From contig OV651829.1 of assembly GCA_927349885.1 (NCBI GenBank), positions 22,067,843 through 22,131,842 on the forward strand: DNA of 64,000 bases, in the 5' to 3' direction. The stretch is from Psylliodes chrysocephalus (Eukaryota > Arthropoda > Insecta > Coleoptera > Chrysomelidae). Of the stretch, positions 44,225 to 57,084 are shown in pieces; position 1 is the first letter of the stretch, and the number at the start of each line of letters is the position of its first letter. A program made the position numbers and the translations under genes. Under the pieces are notes generated by a model. That model was not told the origin of the DNA. It did no database searches and was given only the letters and a program-made list of their open reading frames with translations.

Positions 44225-45592
44225 TTTTTTTTTTTAGTATTAAGTTTATTTTTATTTAAAAAGGTTAAAAAATGTATAAACATATAAGACCTATTAGCCT
44301 TGTCAACACATACAATTTTAAAAAGTAGAAACATGCTACAATTGAGTTTAAAATAAAGTACAAATTAAAAATAGTATATAATAGGGCAAAAACATTAGAC
44401 AATAATTATAATAAAGAGATACCATTACAGTTCACCGAGTATCATTCATAAATTATGCATAGGAATAATATGTTTTGGACAAAATATATGCATAAAGCTT
44501 ATTTTTGAATACATTAAAGATTTTTTCATTACCATTGAGTATATCTATTAAAACATGCGACACCTCTGTAGATTTCGGAATTCTGTCCAACTGAGAGTCT
44601 AGAGAGAGACTGCTGTAGATATTTGTGATTGCATGTGTTATAATTGTGTGAGTGTCGATAATCTGATAGTTGGGATTCCTATTTTTTATATTAAGTATTA
44701 GTAAGTATATATATATACAAAGATGGAAGTGTTAGGATTTTAAAGTCATGAAAAAGTTTGTTTGCAGCTAGTTGTTCTTGAAGCTCCAGCCATGCATCTT
44801 ATCAACTTTTTTTTTTAACTGCCTCATTAGAAAACATACACTACTTAGTTTATTTGATACATGATCTACATGGTTCTTCCACGATCACTTGCTGTCCAGA
44901 ATTAGACCTAAGAATTTGCTTGGATTTGTTTGTATCAATGATTTAGTTTAACGAGATAGCTGAAATCGTTTGATATATTTTTTGGTAGAAAGGTCATGAT
45001 TTCATTTTTTTTTACATTAACATTTAAGCAAGAACAAGAACTATAAAATTCATGTGCAGCACTATTAGCAAAATATTGAAGTTCAGGTGCATTTTTTGCT
45101 GATGTTCCAAAAGTTGTGTCATATGCATATATAATTTTGGTACTTTGACTTGTACAATATAGAGCTAAGTCATTAATAAAAACTAAAATAAAACAGGGCC
45201 CAATATTGAGCCCTGCGGTACTCCTGTTGTCACATTTCGGCTATTTGATTTACTGCATCTGATGGTTACAACTTGTTCACAGTTGTTTATATATGACTGT
45301 ATCCACTTATTTGGCGGGCCCCTTATACCTATTCAGTACAATTTATCTACTAGCAGTCGATGGTCAATTGAGTCAAAGTCTCAGCTCACTTTGAATGCAG
45401 ATGTTCCTAAAGTTTGCCATGTCATTTACAGAACCTTTATTTTTATATATAGGAATGGATTTTGATTTTTTTAATATGCTAGGATAGTCATCTCATAAAA
45501 AGACTCATTTATAAGGTAGGACATAGGTACACTAATATCTTCAGCAATAAAAGACAATATTGTTCCATCTATTTCATCTATACCCCAAGGGG
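44225..45592 (-). pseudogene. LINE reverse transcriptase, broken, minus strand
   Basis: Reading from 45592: GIDEIDGTILSFIAEDISVP, YLINESF, PIYKNKG, FDSIDHRLLVDKLY, IRGPPNKWIQSYINNC, TTGVPQGSILGPVLF, then the catalytic box as YAYDTTFG where YADD is expected, NVNVKKNEIMTF, and a C-terminus with NYQIIDTHTII and FKNKLYAYILSKTYYS. The order is exactly that of a Jockey-type RT. Many stops and frameshifts and the altered YADD box show it is dead. It ends in a poly-A (T-run at 44224-44234 on +). Confidence 0.8.
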
Positions 45593-45639
45593 TTGGTATC
45601 GACCACTTTAAGAATCTCTATCTTGGACTCTGTTTATCA

Positions 45640-46375
45640 AATTAAAGACCTTTAAATTATTCTTGATCCCACTCTAAGCTTTAATCAACACATATTTGCT
45701 ACTGTCCACAATTCCGTGAAAATATTGGCTTTTATCAAAAGGTTGATCCACGATTTTACTGATACAATTGCAATTAAAGTTCTTTATTGTTCGATAGACC
45801 CCACCTTGACTGTTTTTCTTTCATTTAGTCTTCACAAGATATAACATATAGTAGGAAAATAGACAATGTAAATTGCGTGTTTATTGTGAATATGATTGCA
45901 TGAAAGTTTCCGAACATCCCTCTCCTTGAAAACTAGGTGAAAACAGAGACCTTACTTTGCTATTTAATATTGTAAATAGTAGATTTAATTGACCTGAACT
46001 TCTTGAACAAATATTCTTGTTCAAACCCATTCAATTAGCCAACTGCAAACATTTTCTAAACCTTTTTACAGATCAAACCAAGCTTTTAACAGCTGCATTC
46101 CAAGAATGCTTAGATTAGCTAACTTGCACAACGATCTCAGGCTATTCAATATTCCCTTTTCATCATTCAAAACTCAATTATTTAATACTGAGCTTTAATG
46201 CTAATTTTTTACTGTGTATTATCTCTTTTTTAACCTTCAACTAATCTATTTCGTTATTTTAAATGTTCCTAGTTTATATGACATGTATAATGTGCTACAA
46301 TTAAAATTAATTTTTTAAATTGTAATTTGTAAGTGAAATGGGCTTGTCCGTAAATAAATAAATAAATTTATTGTC
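45640..46375 (+). pseudogene. LINE 3' fragment, plus strand
   Basis: LDPTLSFNQHIFATVHNSV, ILAFIKRLIHDFTDTIAIKV and LYCSIDPTL are RT thumb motifs. Downstream coding is frameshifted. The 3' end has the typical ATGGGCTTGTCC followed by a (TAAA)n tail at 46351-46372. Confidence 0.7.
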
Positions 46376-46703
46376 ACAGTTGTATAAGAAATAGGCCTTT
46401 CATTTCTTATTTTTTTGCCGGATTTGCATCAACAATGGTAGGTATACCAGTAATGTATATAATATTTTTATTGTCACCTTGAACCACCATTTCATCTACT
46501 TGTTGTTTAGTTCTCTTGAAATTATCCCTTTGCATCTTGGTTTGGTCCGAAAAAATTTTTATACGTTTTAACATCATCATTTAATACAACGTTCAATAAT
46601 CTGTGCTTAAAGTTAGGTTTTACATTTATTTATTTTTTATTATAATTATTACCATTTAAATTCTACAAATATATGGTTTTAATTAAATAATTTTGCTTTT
46701 TAG

Positions 46704-46876
46704 CCCAACAAAGATATATTTTGTTGGCGCTGCCATCGCGAAGGTGTGAACATCGCTTGCGAAACCTGCCCCAGATCCTATCATCAAAAATGCTTAAAAC
46801 AAACCATCACAGACGCTTCGCATTGGCCTTGCCCCGAATGCGTTGCCATCTTAAAAGCAGAGAGCACACAAACAAG
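46704..46876 (+). CDS. ZMYND8: ZMYND8-type gene, PHD finger exon
   Basis: Acceptor GCTTTTTAG, donor ACAAG|GTAATG, phase 0 to 2, 57 codons. Encodes a nearly complete PHD zinc finger: CWRC, then CETC, SYHQKC, a tryptophan (HWP) and the final CPEC. The spacing and the CHREG context are those of the ZMYND8/ZMYND11 PHD, which packs with the bromodomain and PWWP to read the histone H3 tail. It follows a 5.6-kb intron full of LINE fragments. All zinc ligands of this finger appear present. Confidence 0.95.
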
Positions 46877-46952
46877 GTAATGTATATATTTTGCATGGTT
46901 TATGTTCTATGTTTTAGAGATAATTTTTGTACATCGAGAATTTTTAATGCAG

Positions 46953-47037
46953 GTCTCCAGCTATGAAAGGTATGACGTTGGAACACTTGTGCAGCTTACT
47001 TAAGTTTGCAGTCAATAGAATGATCCAGTGTCATGGG
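46953..47037 (+). CDS. ZMYND8: ZMYND8-type gene, PHD-bromodomain linker exon
   Basis: 85 bases, acceptor AATGCAG, donor GGG|GTAGGA. Encodes SPAMKGMTLEHLCSLLKFAV then NRMIQCHG, the first helix of the bromodomain (family pattern LTIEQLSYLLKFAL). The 76-bp intron before it and the 60-bp intron after it are short and typical of insects. Confidence 0.95.
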
Positions 47038-47097
47038 GTAGGAACTACAATTATTTTCTGAAATCAATAATATATTATGTAATGCTTTTTTTTGCAG

Positions 47098-47278
47098 TCT
47101 GAACCCTTTTTACACCCAGTTAATATTAAAGAATTTCCTGAATACAAAAAATACATCATCGAACCTATGGATTTAACAATGTTGGAGAAAAACATCAAAG
47201 ATAACATATATGGAAGTACTCAAGCGTTTGAAGCCGATGCTAAATGGTTACTACACAATAGCATCATATTTAATTCTT
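47098..47278 (+). CDS. ZMYND8: ZMYND8-type gene, bromodomain core exon
   Basis: Encodes the ZA loop and central helices: EPFLHPVNIKEFPEYKKYI, IEPMDLTMLEKNI, YGSTQAFEADAKWLLHNSI, IFNS. The asparagine in IFN occupies the acetyl-lysine-binding position. The donor GTAATT splits a codon, leaving one base. Confidence 0.95.
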
Positions 47279-47335
47279 GTAATTATATTAAATTCTTTTG
47301 TTATGGTCATATTATTAAATATTCATTTGTTTCAG

Positions 47336-47506
47336 ATCAATCTAAACTGACTTCATCGGCAAAAACCATGATTAAAATATGCAAACAAGAAATGATGGAG
47401 ATAGAAAATTGTCCCAGTTGTTATTTGAAAGCTAATACTAACAAATCCACTTGGTTTGTTGAAGTTTGTCCGAAGCCTCATATTTTGGTTTGGGCCAAAC
47501 TCAAAG
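47336..47506 (+). CDS. ZMYND8: ZMYND8-type gene, bromodomain end, zinc motif and PWWP start
   Basis: After a 57-bp intron, joining restores YQSKLTSSAKTMIKICKQEM, the last bromodomain helix. ENCPSCYLKAN and TWFVEVC follow, the small zinc motif between bromodomain and PWWP. In vertebrate ZMYND8 this motif ends FCEPC; here the first cysteine of that pair is valine. PKPHILVWAKLKG begins the PWWP domain and matches the family closely. The donor AAAG|GTTAGT opens a 10.2-kb intron. Confidence 0.95.
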
Positions 47507-47765
47507 GTTAGTAAATCTTATATTAATGAAATGTACACTGTCTTTTCCTGTTCTAATTTGAAGTTCCGCCCATTTATATTCCCTGGGTTTTTTGTCAATG
47601 TTTAACTATTTGGTTGTGACTGTCATTGGATTGACATACTTTGAAAAATATCAACATATATGTCTGTCAATCATTTAAAACGTCTAGAAATGTCATTTAG
47701 GAAAATGTGGGAAAGCTTGTGTCATACCTTTAAAATGTTCAAAACTTTATGGGAAATTTTACAGT

Positions 47766-48290
47766 AGGTTAGATTAGATTTATTTCATCAAAAATACAAT
47801 TTAATAAAATTTTGACATCTCAACATCTAAAAATAAATTACAAATTGCGCCGACAGAGTATAGACATTCATATTTTACAAAAATATATATTTATGTTTGT
47901 TTCAAATTATCCAACAATTTTAGGTAAGTCAGCAGTTAATCCCTTCTAAGTGAAAGAACTTTAAATACTCCGCTTCCGAATAAAAGCAATGTTTTAGGTT
48001 TTTTTTACTTGGTTTTTAAATTTTATATTTATATATAAATAGGCAAAGACAAAATGGTTCAGTACCATTTTCTGTTTGTGAACCAATTTTCTTAAACTTT
48101 GTGTAGTAGCTATTGAGGAGCCTTAATTTTGTCCATAAAAAATTGTAAATAGTTCGATATATGAAATCCATTGATCCACACTAATTATGAACTGATTGTC
48201 TAATAAAATTAGGCTATAGAGAATATGAGCACCCTTTAATTTCGAACCAATATAGACAATCTTACATGGACGGATAGAGGATTGTGAAAA
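47766..48290 (-). pseudogene. 3' part of a minus-strand LINE
   Basis: The minus strand ends in GATGAAATAAATCTAATCTAA near 47769-47790. Upstream frames give DCLYWFEIKGCSY and a weak C-terminal RT pattern. It may be the same copy whose upstream part lies at 50640-50790, the R1/LOA fragment having landed between. Confidence 0.45.
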
Positions 48291-48967
48291 AGGAAAAAAA
48301 ATACTCCAACTTCCCCCTTTTTTCTCTGTTACACCTTAATATGGTAAGGGATAGAAAATAACTAAAAGCTGGGTCATATGCTACGTCTGAAACGATTTAT
48401 AACCGCCCACCTCAGGGAGGTTCAATATATAAAACTTCTAGACTTAGAAAAATGAACTTCGGGTACGATGGATTGAATTTTAGGACGAAAAAAGTTTCAA
48501 CCCCTTTGATCCCCTACCCCTCTTCCATATAAAAAAAGTTACAAAACTTTTTTTTTCCAAATTAGACCCGAACGTCGCACGCCTTTGAGTTCCGGAGATT
48601 TTCGATCCACCTCCCCCTCTACTTCCTTCACCCACAGTCATCAAAATAGAATAAATTAGAGACTACATAAACACTATTTTGCGATAAGACAGATCGAGTT
48701 GCGGAAAGTGTAATGAAAATGGTGATTTGACTGATACTTTGATTTCTTTGAAGTCAATAATTTTATATTTGAAAAATGACGGAATGAAAATGATTTTACA
48801 TCATTTAAATGAAGCTTTTTAACAATTTTTTTTAAGATGGGTGCAAACATAGTGCGGCTTTCTTGTTTGTGGCTTCTGAACACCATCGAAGGGAATAACC
48901 TTCCATCATATCAACATAGTGTTATTAGAAAAGGCCACTGTTGTCAAAAGTTTGAAATTCTAATAAT
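48291..48967. other. Intron sequence, nothing recognised
   Basis: A 70-codon minus-strand frame (48674-48886) has no known motif. Short C-rich stretches near 48305-48620 are unexplained. Confidence 0.3.
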
Positions 48968-50521
48968 TTGAGGGTGTTGATTCTTCTTCGAATTAAAAAC
49001 ATTAAATGTGTGCTTTTTATACATAATAAGAGTGAAAAGACAAAACGAAAAGTACCAACAGGACTAAAGTCACCAGTACTGAAAGGAGTGAAGATTCCAT
49101 TCGCTCAAGAGGCCAAATACTTGGGAGTCATCTTTGACCACAGGTTAACATGGAATCAACACTTGCAAAAAGTCACCCAAAAGAACACAACGTCCTTCAA
49201 CTTATGTCGAAGACTGTGTGGAAAAAATTGGGGATTAAAACCAAAAATGTCCCTGTGGTTATATACCAGAGTCATAAGGCCGATGATAACCTACGGGTCG
49301 TAGGTTTGGTGGCCAAAGACTCGGCAAGCTGGAGCCATTCGACAGCTCAATGGTATTCAAAGGCAAGCATGTCTGAGTACCACGGGAGCTATGAGAACGA
49401 CTCCAACAGCAGCTATAGAAGTCATGCTAAACCTAACACCACTACATATATTCATTCAAGGCGAAGCCAGGTCTGTCACATACAGACTGCACAAAGGTTC
49501 ATCGCCCATAAGAAGTTTGCATGGACGCGACTACAGCGAGCTATATAAAGAGTTGGAGAACGACCAAATAATGGGAATGCCTTCAGACGAAATGCTTCCA
49601 AAGTATAGCTTTCAAAAGCAATATAAGGTAAGTATACCAGACAGGGAAGCGTGGACGGGAGGACCTCCTATTCATGCAGATCTCACCTGGTATACAGACG
49701 GCTCCAAAACCCATGAAGGTTCAGGAGTAGGTATATATAGTACCAAGCCAAAGACAGGAATCTCACTGAGCTTAGATAAATATGCGACAGTATTCCAGGC
49801 AGAAATAGCAGCAATACATCACTGCGCAAAAGAAGTATTAAGACAGAAGGTAAATGGAAAAGCCATTGTCATATACTCAGACAGTCAAGCGACGTTAAAA
49901 GCACTCAGTTCCATGCAGGTACACTCAAAGCTTGTGTGGGACTGTTTGGAAGCCCTAACAGAGCTGGGTAGTCAAAACAGACTAACCTTAGCCTGGGTGC
50001 CAGGCCACAGGGGACACAAAGGCAATGAAGAGGCTGATTTACTAGCCCGAGAAGGAGCTTCAAATGCTCTTATTGGCCCAGAACCCTTCTGTGGTGTAAC
50101 AAAAACAACTATTAGAACATGCACAAAGCAGTGGATGTTTAAAAAATCTCAGGAGTGGTGGGAAAACTCACCAGGACAGAGACAGGCCAAAAAGTTCTTA
50201 AAGGGACCATCGTCTAAACTCACCGAGCATCTACTAAGCCTTAATAGGAAAAATACTAGAATACTAGTAGGTCTATTAATAGGGCATTGTAGGCTTAACA
50301 AACATATGTTCAATATCGGTCTGACAGAAGAGGCCTTGTGCCGATTCTGTCAAGAAGAAGAGGAAACGGCAGAACACGTATTGTGCTACTGCGAAGGTCT
50401 AGTAAGACTGAGATTCCTTACACTTGGAGAAGAAAAACCAAGGGCAACTAGCTATACCGGAGAACTACTTCCCAGTCTATGGAGTCTACTACAAAAGACC
50501 GCATTAGACAGGGTACTCTAA
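48968..50521 (+). pseudogene. R1/LOA-type LINE ORF2 with RNase H, one in-frame stop
   Basis: 518 codons in a single frame, interrupted only by TAG at 49301-49303. The 5' end is truncated within the RT: IPFAQEAKYLGVIFDHRLTW, then LWLYTRVIRPMITYG. RNase H follows with all four catalytic acids visible: YTDGSKT, VFQAEIAAI, IYSDSQATLKAL, GNEEADLLARE. The C-terminal domain has GHCRLNKH and a CRFC-x8-H-x3-C zinc-like motif (HVLCYC). RNase H clears the RNA template during insertion. The 3' end is GGCCCATAGTCC then AATCTAATCTAAT near 50600. It is the best-preserved element ORF in the window and lies in the host gene's orientation inside its 10-kb intron. Confidence 0.9.
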
Positions 50522-50639
50522 ACAATGATTAAAGGATATCCACAATAGATCTGAAAAGGTCGAGGTGGGGGAGGCCACATGGCCCATAGTCCTAATTAAA
50601 TCTAATCTAATAAGAGTGAATAGATTTATATCCAGTGCA

Positions 50640-50790
50640 AAGTGACCAGAAAATTATACTTCCATATTCAACTGCAAATGTTGCTTGCTAAGAAACATAA
50701 TGATGGCTTTTTTGTGTGAAATCTCTAAATTTTGAAATAGTTCAAATTGAAGTTTATTTTTGATGAACAAGAAATAAATGATATTATGAA
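50640..50790 (-). pseudogene. Minus-strand LINE RT scrap
   Basis: The minus strand gives IIMFLSKQHLQ and, after a shift, LEYGSIIFWSLCTGYKSIHS, the conserved block after the RT thumb. It may be contiguous in origin with 47766-48290. Confidence 0.5.
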
Positions 50791-53700
50791 GCCGGCAAAT
50801 TTTTTTTGCAACAGTGTTATATATTTATAATGAATTCAAATAAAAATAAGTTTTGTCGTTTTCTTTATATTTGTTTCACAATTGCTTATTATAACTACGG
50901 TTAATCGAGTCTTTTAAAAAGGTTTTTTTATGGTAAGATATTGGTATAGTCCAGGCATTTACTTTTGTGGAGTTTGTATAGATTTCTCAAAACTATTGGG
51001 ATTGAAAAAAAAACAATGATTTGCATATTAAAGGAATTGTTTTTTAATTACATATTAATAATAGAAACATCTGAACAATATATAATACATAAGTTTAATA
51101 AATTATATTTTTGTACATATTGTAGGTAATTTATTTATCCATTTCTGTTTAAAAAGAATACAATAAATAACGGGTAATCTTTATTATAATCGTTTAAGGT
51201 TTATCTTACCCTACCAAAAAATTATTCTTATGTTCAAAAATTTTCAAAAAATTCACCTTACTTACTCATCAAATAAGTAACTAATGGACAAATTTTGAAA
51301 AAAATCTGGTAAGCCGTTTTTGAGAAAAAAAATGTTTTGTTCAAAAATTCAAGTATGTAAAAAAGTTATCTTTCATCAGATTTTTTTCAAAATTGTTCTA
51401 TGCGATCTCTGTCATTGTTATACTGGGAGAATTTTTCTAAAATTTTTAAACTTACAGTTTTTTTATAAATAATAATATTATTATTATTTCACAATAAATT
51501 ATCGTTAAAACTTTTATAAACGTACAAAATTAGTCTATTTCCTATTTCCTAAACACTGAATAATCGTAAAAAGTGAATAAAAATGTTTTAATTTATTAAA
51601 TATTTTTAAATTTGGAACCTAAAACATTAGTCAAGTTGGTGCTGCTAGGAATATATATTGAATTAACGTTTCTGAATCTACCCACTTGGATGTATCGTGA
51701 CCGGCGAAATTTTTGTTGCCAAATCGAATTACATATCAGAGAATATATGATATTACAGAATGGTTAATATAACAGCAAACATAATAATTAATTATGGGAT
51801 TATTTATTGATTATACGGATATCCGACGACAAAGAACATTGTTAATAGACATGTTCAATTTTTTTGTAAAAAAATATATTATATTTATGTTTTAAATATT
51901 TATTCCATAACAACTGTACATATTCTTTAATATGTATAATATATAAAAATGTATAATGTTTAAAAGTTGTGACAATTAGATAAACGCATTACAACGCGAA
52001 ATCGTTTTGAGACAATCAAAAACAAACTTGTTTTTTATGTCTATTAGATAGAGAGTCCCTATTATGCGTAGCCGTTATCTGTTTTACAGACAACAGTGTA
52101 GCTTAATTATTTATGTACATTGATGAATTATGAGGAATCGAAGAAAAAAAATGGAGAACTGTCATTAAATCTACGAACAAGATTTCTGGGCACTGACTGT
52201 TTACAAATAATAATGGAAGGCGGGACGTGATTGTCGTATGTAGGTATGCAAACGCTCATAGAAAAAAAAAGGAAATTTGGCAATTTTATTGTGATACACA
52301 TGAATCCTTTGAAATAAAGATGAGCCACTTAATTATATTTGCATTTGAAAAAAAAAATAAGGAGAGATTCTCGTAAATCGGCTGACTGCCTGCCGTGATT
52401 AGACGCATCGTTACACCTCTGTCACTAGTGTGCTGGCGCGGACTGTTCTACCTCTGTCAAAAAAATAGCATCGCTTATTATATACCGTTCTTTAAGTGCA
52501 TTTATGGGAAAGTTAACATATTGTATGTACGAGCAAATATATTATACCCGAAAGTTTGTTTTTAAGTTCTAATTATGAAGGTATGAGCGCGTACTAATAA
52601 TTAAAATTACAAACAAAATATACAATTAAATAAAATTCAAATTGTTAAAAAAAAATACATATTTTATGATCACGCTTAACAAGCAAAACATGCTGCAACG
52701 TTTTATAATTATTTATAACTAAATTGCTTACATAATTTAATTTAACGCATGAAAATTGTTTTTCAGACTATTTTAAATCAGCAACGTTAAACATTTCATT
52801 TTCTCATTATATCTATCACTAAAAATACCAGAAACCATTTAATATTTTACAATCAACAAATTTAAATTTACTTTTTGAGAGAATTATACCTAATAAATAC
52901 ATAAAAACTACTGAAAAAGTATGGAATAGATAAAAAATTATAATATAACTCTCTTCATTTAGTAGAACACTAGTGCAATCCTATCCTTACTGTAACTAAA
53001 AGTATACCTAAATTAAAACATATATAGTCAAATTATAACAAAATAGTAAAGATTTATGCTATTTTTATTCAGTAACATTTCTAAGTGGCATATTTCTTTC
53101 GTGTCTACTATCTACTAACTCTACGGCAAAGTGATTAAAATAAAAATCCTTTAATTTTTTCAACATATTCGTTACGAATATGTGAGGAAAAACTCTTCCT
53201 CTGGAATGGTAAGAAAACGAGTTTAATTTTTCATATATATTTGTTATTACCAAGTTTTATGTTTCATTAATTAGTTATAGCCAGCGCATATATAACTTTT
53301 ACACTTTATTAGTAAACTCAAAGTAGGTAAATTACGCAATTTGACCGTCGAAATTTTAAAATATAAGTCAAGAAAGGTAAAGTAATATTTTCTCGTGTTT
53401 CTTGTTTTCTTTTGAATCATACTGTATATGGTTTATAAACTACCTATATATCTTAAAATATAAGTCGAGAAAAGAAAAAAATAACGTTTTTCCTCTTTTT
53501 TTAATCATACTGTGTATGGTTTATAAACTATATATTTAAAATTATGGCTCCAGTCAGCTGATTGGCCTGATTCATAAAAATGATTAAGAAGTTCTTTATT
53601 TGATGTTTGTCTCTTAATATTTTGTTTCACAATATTTTGATTCGATGTTTTGTAATAATTTAAAATTATGCGAATTTTGTCACACATCGTGTTTGTTTAA

Positions 53701-55190
53701 ATATTGAAAAAATTCTAGATCTATAGATTTTTAAGCTTTAATAATATATTTCTATGACCGAGCGTTATACATATATAAATAATATCTCAAAAACTTACAA
53801 ATCAGTTTTTTCGTAAATTCCAACCCCGACGAGATTTTTTCGGAAATAATCGGGGCATTTTATCTGCGTTCTTAATAACTTTTAACAACTAAAATATAAA
53901 ATAAATGTCCAAAACTTAAAACACTAATAATTTATATTGGTTAATATGGGAAAAAATTATTTCACAAGAAGTTATCTTTTTAAAAATTAAGTCTGATACA
54001 AATTAAAGCAAAAAACGAACTGACTAATGAATTTAGATATTCCATGGCGTATGCACCCAAAGACTGTTTGTTTATATTACCAACATAAAAATCACTTCAC
54101 AGTAAGATTATCACATTCCAGATTGGGAAGTAGGTACCAGTTTTAAAACCGTATGTAAGCAGTATTAAAATAACCGAAAATACTTATTGGTAAAGTTTTT
54201 AAAATATAATATATGTATATTTCAAAAGTAAAATTCTCCTTGAAATCATATTACAAAATAAAAATAATATTTTTCTCTGTATCTTGAATTTTGCTCAGTC
54301 TGGCTGTGTACACCGTACAGACTACTAATCATATAAATTTAAACGTAACCCAGCTGAATAGTTAACCGATTAGGCCGATTATTATGTATACAAAATTGAT
54401 TTGGTCCAGCATCGAAAAGGTTTTCATTGTGAATCTACGGTACGCTCGTCAAAATGCTGACATTGCCCTAGTGTCTTTTAATTATCTCTCTTATTTTAGA
54501 TAAAATTATGATTTTACAATCGTTAGAATCCTTAAGTTTTTCTCTAGTAATAAACAAGAATACATTTTCACAAATTTTTGCACAGTTTTTATGATATCGG
54601 CGTATATAAATAAAAAATCGGTAAAATATTATTTCTCTTTAATTTTTACTTTAGAAACAATTATATTAAACTTTCTTTTTTGAGAATAACTCGTTTTCCT
54701 TGGAAGATTTTTAGGACAACCTAAGCCATTTAAATCTAAAAATCAAAAACTACTATTTCGAGAACTAACACAATAATAATTATTGTATCTATAAAATGCC
54801 AAAGAAAATCTAAACTACGCGATTTTTACCCTCCGCCGCTTAACAATATTTACGTGACAACTAGAACAGTAGATACCTCTGTGTATATACTTGGCAACAA
54901 CGTATATTGTTCCGTCTCTGTAATAGCTATATCAAGTGTTGCCCTCTTTTGCTTTACGCACCAACTCTAATTAGCAATATTTGTAGTTACAGAAAACTAT
55001 AATGTTTAGCGCTAGTTTTCAACAATTTTTGTGCTATCGTAACTCCATCTTGCGTTAGCGAAAACGTAACTTTTGTAGGGTAATATAAATCTTAAGCAAT
55101 TAATAACATTTATACACGAAATGACAATACAATTCAAATTTTCAATCCTTTTATTCTTGTTTTATTGTCAAATTTTTACCCATAATTTTG
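50791..55190. other. Long AT-rich intron segment
   Basis: No gene. A ~99-bp imperfect tandem duplication lies at 53350-53550 (AAAATATAAGTC and ATGGTTTATAAACTA repeated). 52365-52450 is less AT-rich without an identifiable feature. Confidence 0.35.
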
Positions 55191-55229
55191 AAATGGATCC
55201 AGTTTTCTGCATCTTCTTCTTCTCCCAGA

Positions 55230-56985
55230 TTCGAATTCTGAAGTTTATCAATCCTTCTGCGACACCTGTGAAAATTTAAAAAATACTTATGAAAATACTA
55301 AGTTTATTATATAATGGTGACTTTAATCTTCTGGACATTCAGTGGTATTTGGATAATAATGTGCTTGTTTCCAATCGAATTCCAACGCAGTCGGCTGCAG
55401 TTTTGGTTGAAACGATGTTTTTTCTCGAGTTACAGCAATTGAATTCCATCCGTAACAGCCGCGGAAGATTCCTGGACTTAATTTTCCGCAGACAATTTTA
55501 ATGACATTTCCGTAACAGAATCTTGAATGCCTTTAATACCTTTAGATTCCTACCATTACCTTGGTTTAGAAACAATTTTAAAGTTTCAGTTTCAATGGGC
55601 CCATTGAGGAGTAACCATGAGCTATTAGTATATCAGTATCCACAAGCAGATTTTATTAAAACATATTTGGAACAAACTAATTGATCCTCTTTATACAGTG
55701 CTGTCGATCTCGATATAATGGTGGATATATTTTATAAATACCTGTTTAAGGCCATTGATTTATATGTTCCTAAAAGAAAAATAAAAAACCAAAAATATCC
55801 AAAATGGTATGACAGCCCTGTGAGAAGATTAATATCTGAAAAAAACAGAGCATATAATAAATTTAAAAGGACTGGCTATGCTTCAGACTACAAAACATAC
55901 TCCGACATTCGACGTGAGGTAAAATATCGCATTGACCTATGTTACCTTACTTTTGTTAGCATATTGAACATGTTATTCTGGAAAATGTGAAATATTTTTG
56001 GACATTTATTAATAGTCTAAAAACGTACAGAACATATGCCTTCTATCATGAAATACAACAATGATATTTTAATGAGTCTTGCTACAGTAACTACAGCACT
56101 CTTAACTTAAACCACCCGAAAGCCGTTAAATTTGGTTTCCACCTGTCATTTCATATCTTTAAAGAAGATGAAATAAAGAAGGAAATGTTTGACCTCGATC
56201 CTTCCAAAGGTTTCTGGGTCCAGATGGAATACCACCTATCCATCTCAAGAAGTGCTCTGCTTTATGTGCACAATTTTCCAGAGATCATTCGACAGAGAAT
56301 ATGTCTCGTCCAAATGGAAATATTCTAATTTGGTCTCAATTTTTAAATACGGGGATAAATGTGACATAAAAAATTATCGCGGCATTTCTATGCTATCAAC
56401 AATTCCTAAGCTGTTGGTACCAATCCTAACAGATGAATTATTCTACACGTTTGAGAATTACATAATATACGAGCAGCATTTCTTCTACAGAGGTCAATCA
56501 ACAACCACCAATCTAGCTATTTATCAGGAGTTTATTACCTCTTTAGTTGAAGCTTGTTACCAAGTTGACACAATTAATACCGACCTTTCTAAGGCGTTTG
56601 ATAGTGTGTGTCCGCAGTTGCATTTAAAGAAACTATCTGAAATTGATGTAATAGGCAATTCTTAAGTGGATTAAATCGTATCTTATTAACCGTCGGCAGC
56701 GTGTTACAGTGAGTGGTTTTATGTCGCGAGAAATGACAGTGTCTTCGGGTGTACCTCAGGGTTTGCATATTGGCCCCATTTTATTTTTATTGTTTATAAA
56801 CGATGTAATGTCCTGTTTTGAAAATTCTCATTGTCTTTTATGTGCTGACGATTTGAAATTTTTTAGTATTGTGGAACCTAATCGCAACGCCCTATGGTCT
56901 GATTTAGATTATTTCGTCTCCTGGTGCAGTGACAACTATTTACAACTAAACATTCCAAAATATAAAGTTATTAAAAATTAAGCTC
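55230..56985 (+). pseudogene. Jockey/CR1-type LINE, endonuclease end and RT
   Basis: Begins in the endonuclease domain (NGDFNLLDIQW, the conserved GDFN box, and SRGRFLDLIF). The linker follows (KRKIKNQKYPKWYDSPVRRL). Then RT blocks: SSKWKYSNLVSIFKYGDKCD, KNYRGISMLS, NTDLSKAFDSVC, SSGVPQGLHIGPILFLLFIN, and the catalytic box as CADDLKFF, ending at LQLNIPKYK. At least three frame changes are present, and the thumb and 3' end are missing. The element would copy its RNA at a nicked chromosomal site; this copy cannot. Confidence 0.85.
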
Positions 56986-57084
56986 ATGTCATGTGATATA
57001 ACTCAATCATCAGAAATGCTGTTGTGCATTGTAATCGAAACCGAAAAATCGATGTTCTTTAAACATCGATACATCGCGTGCATT

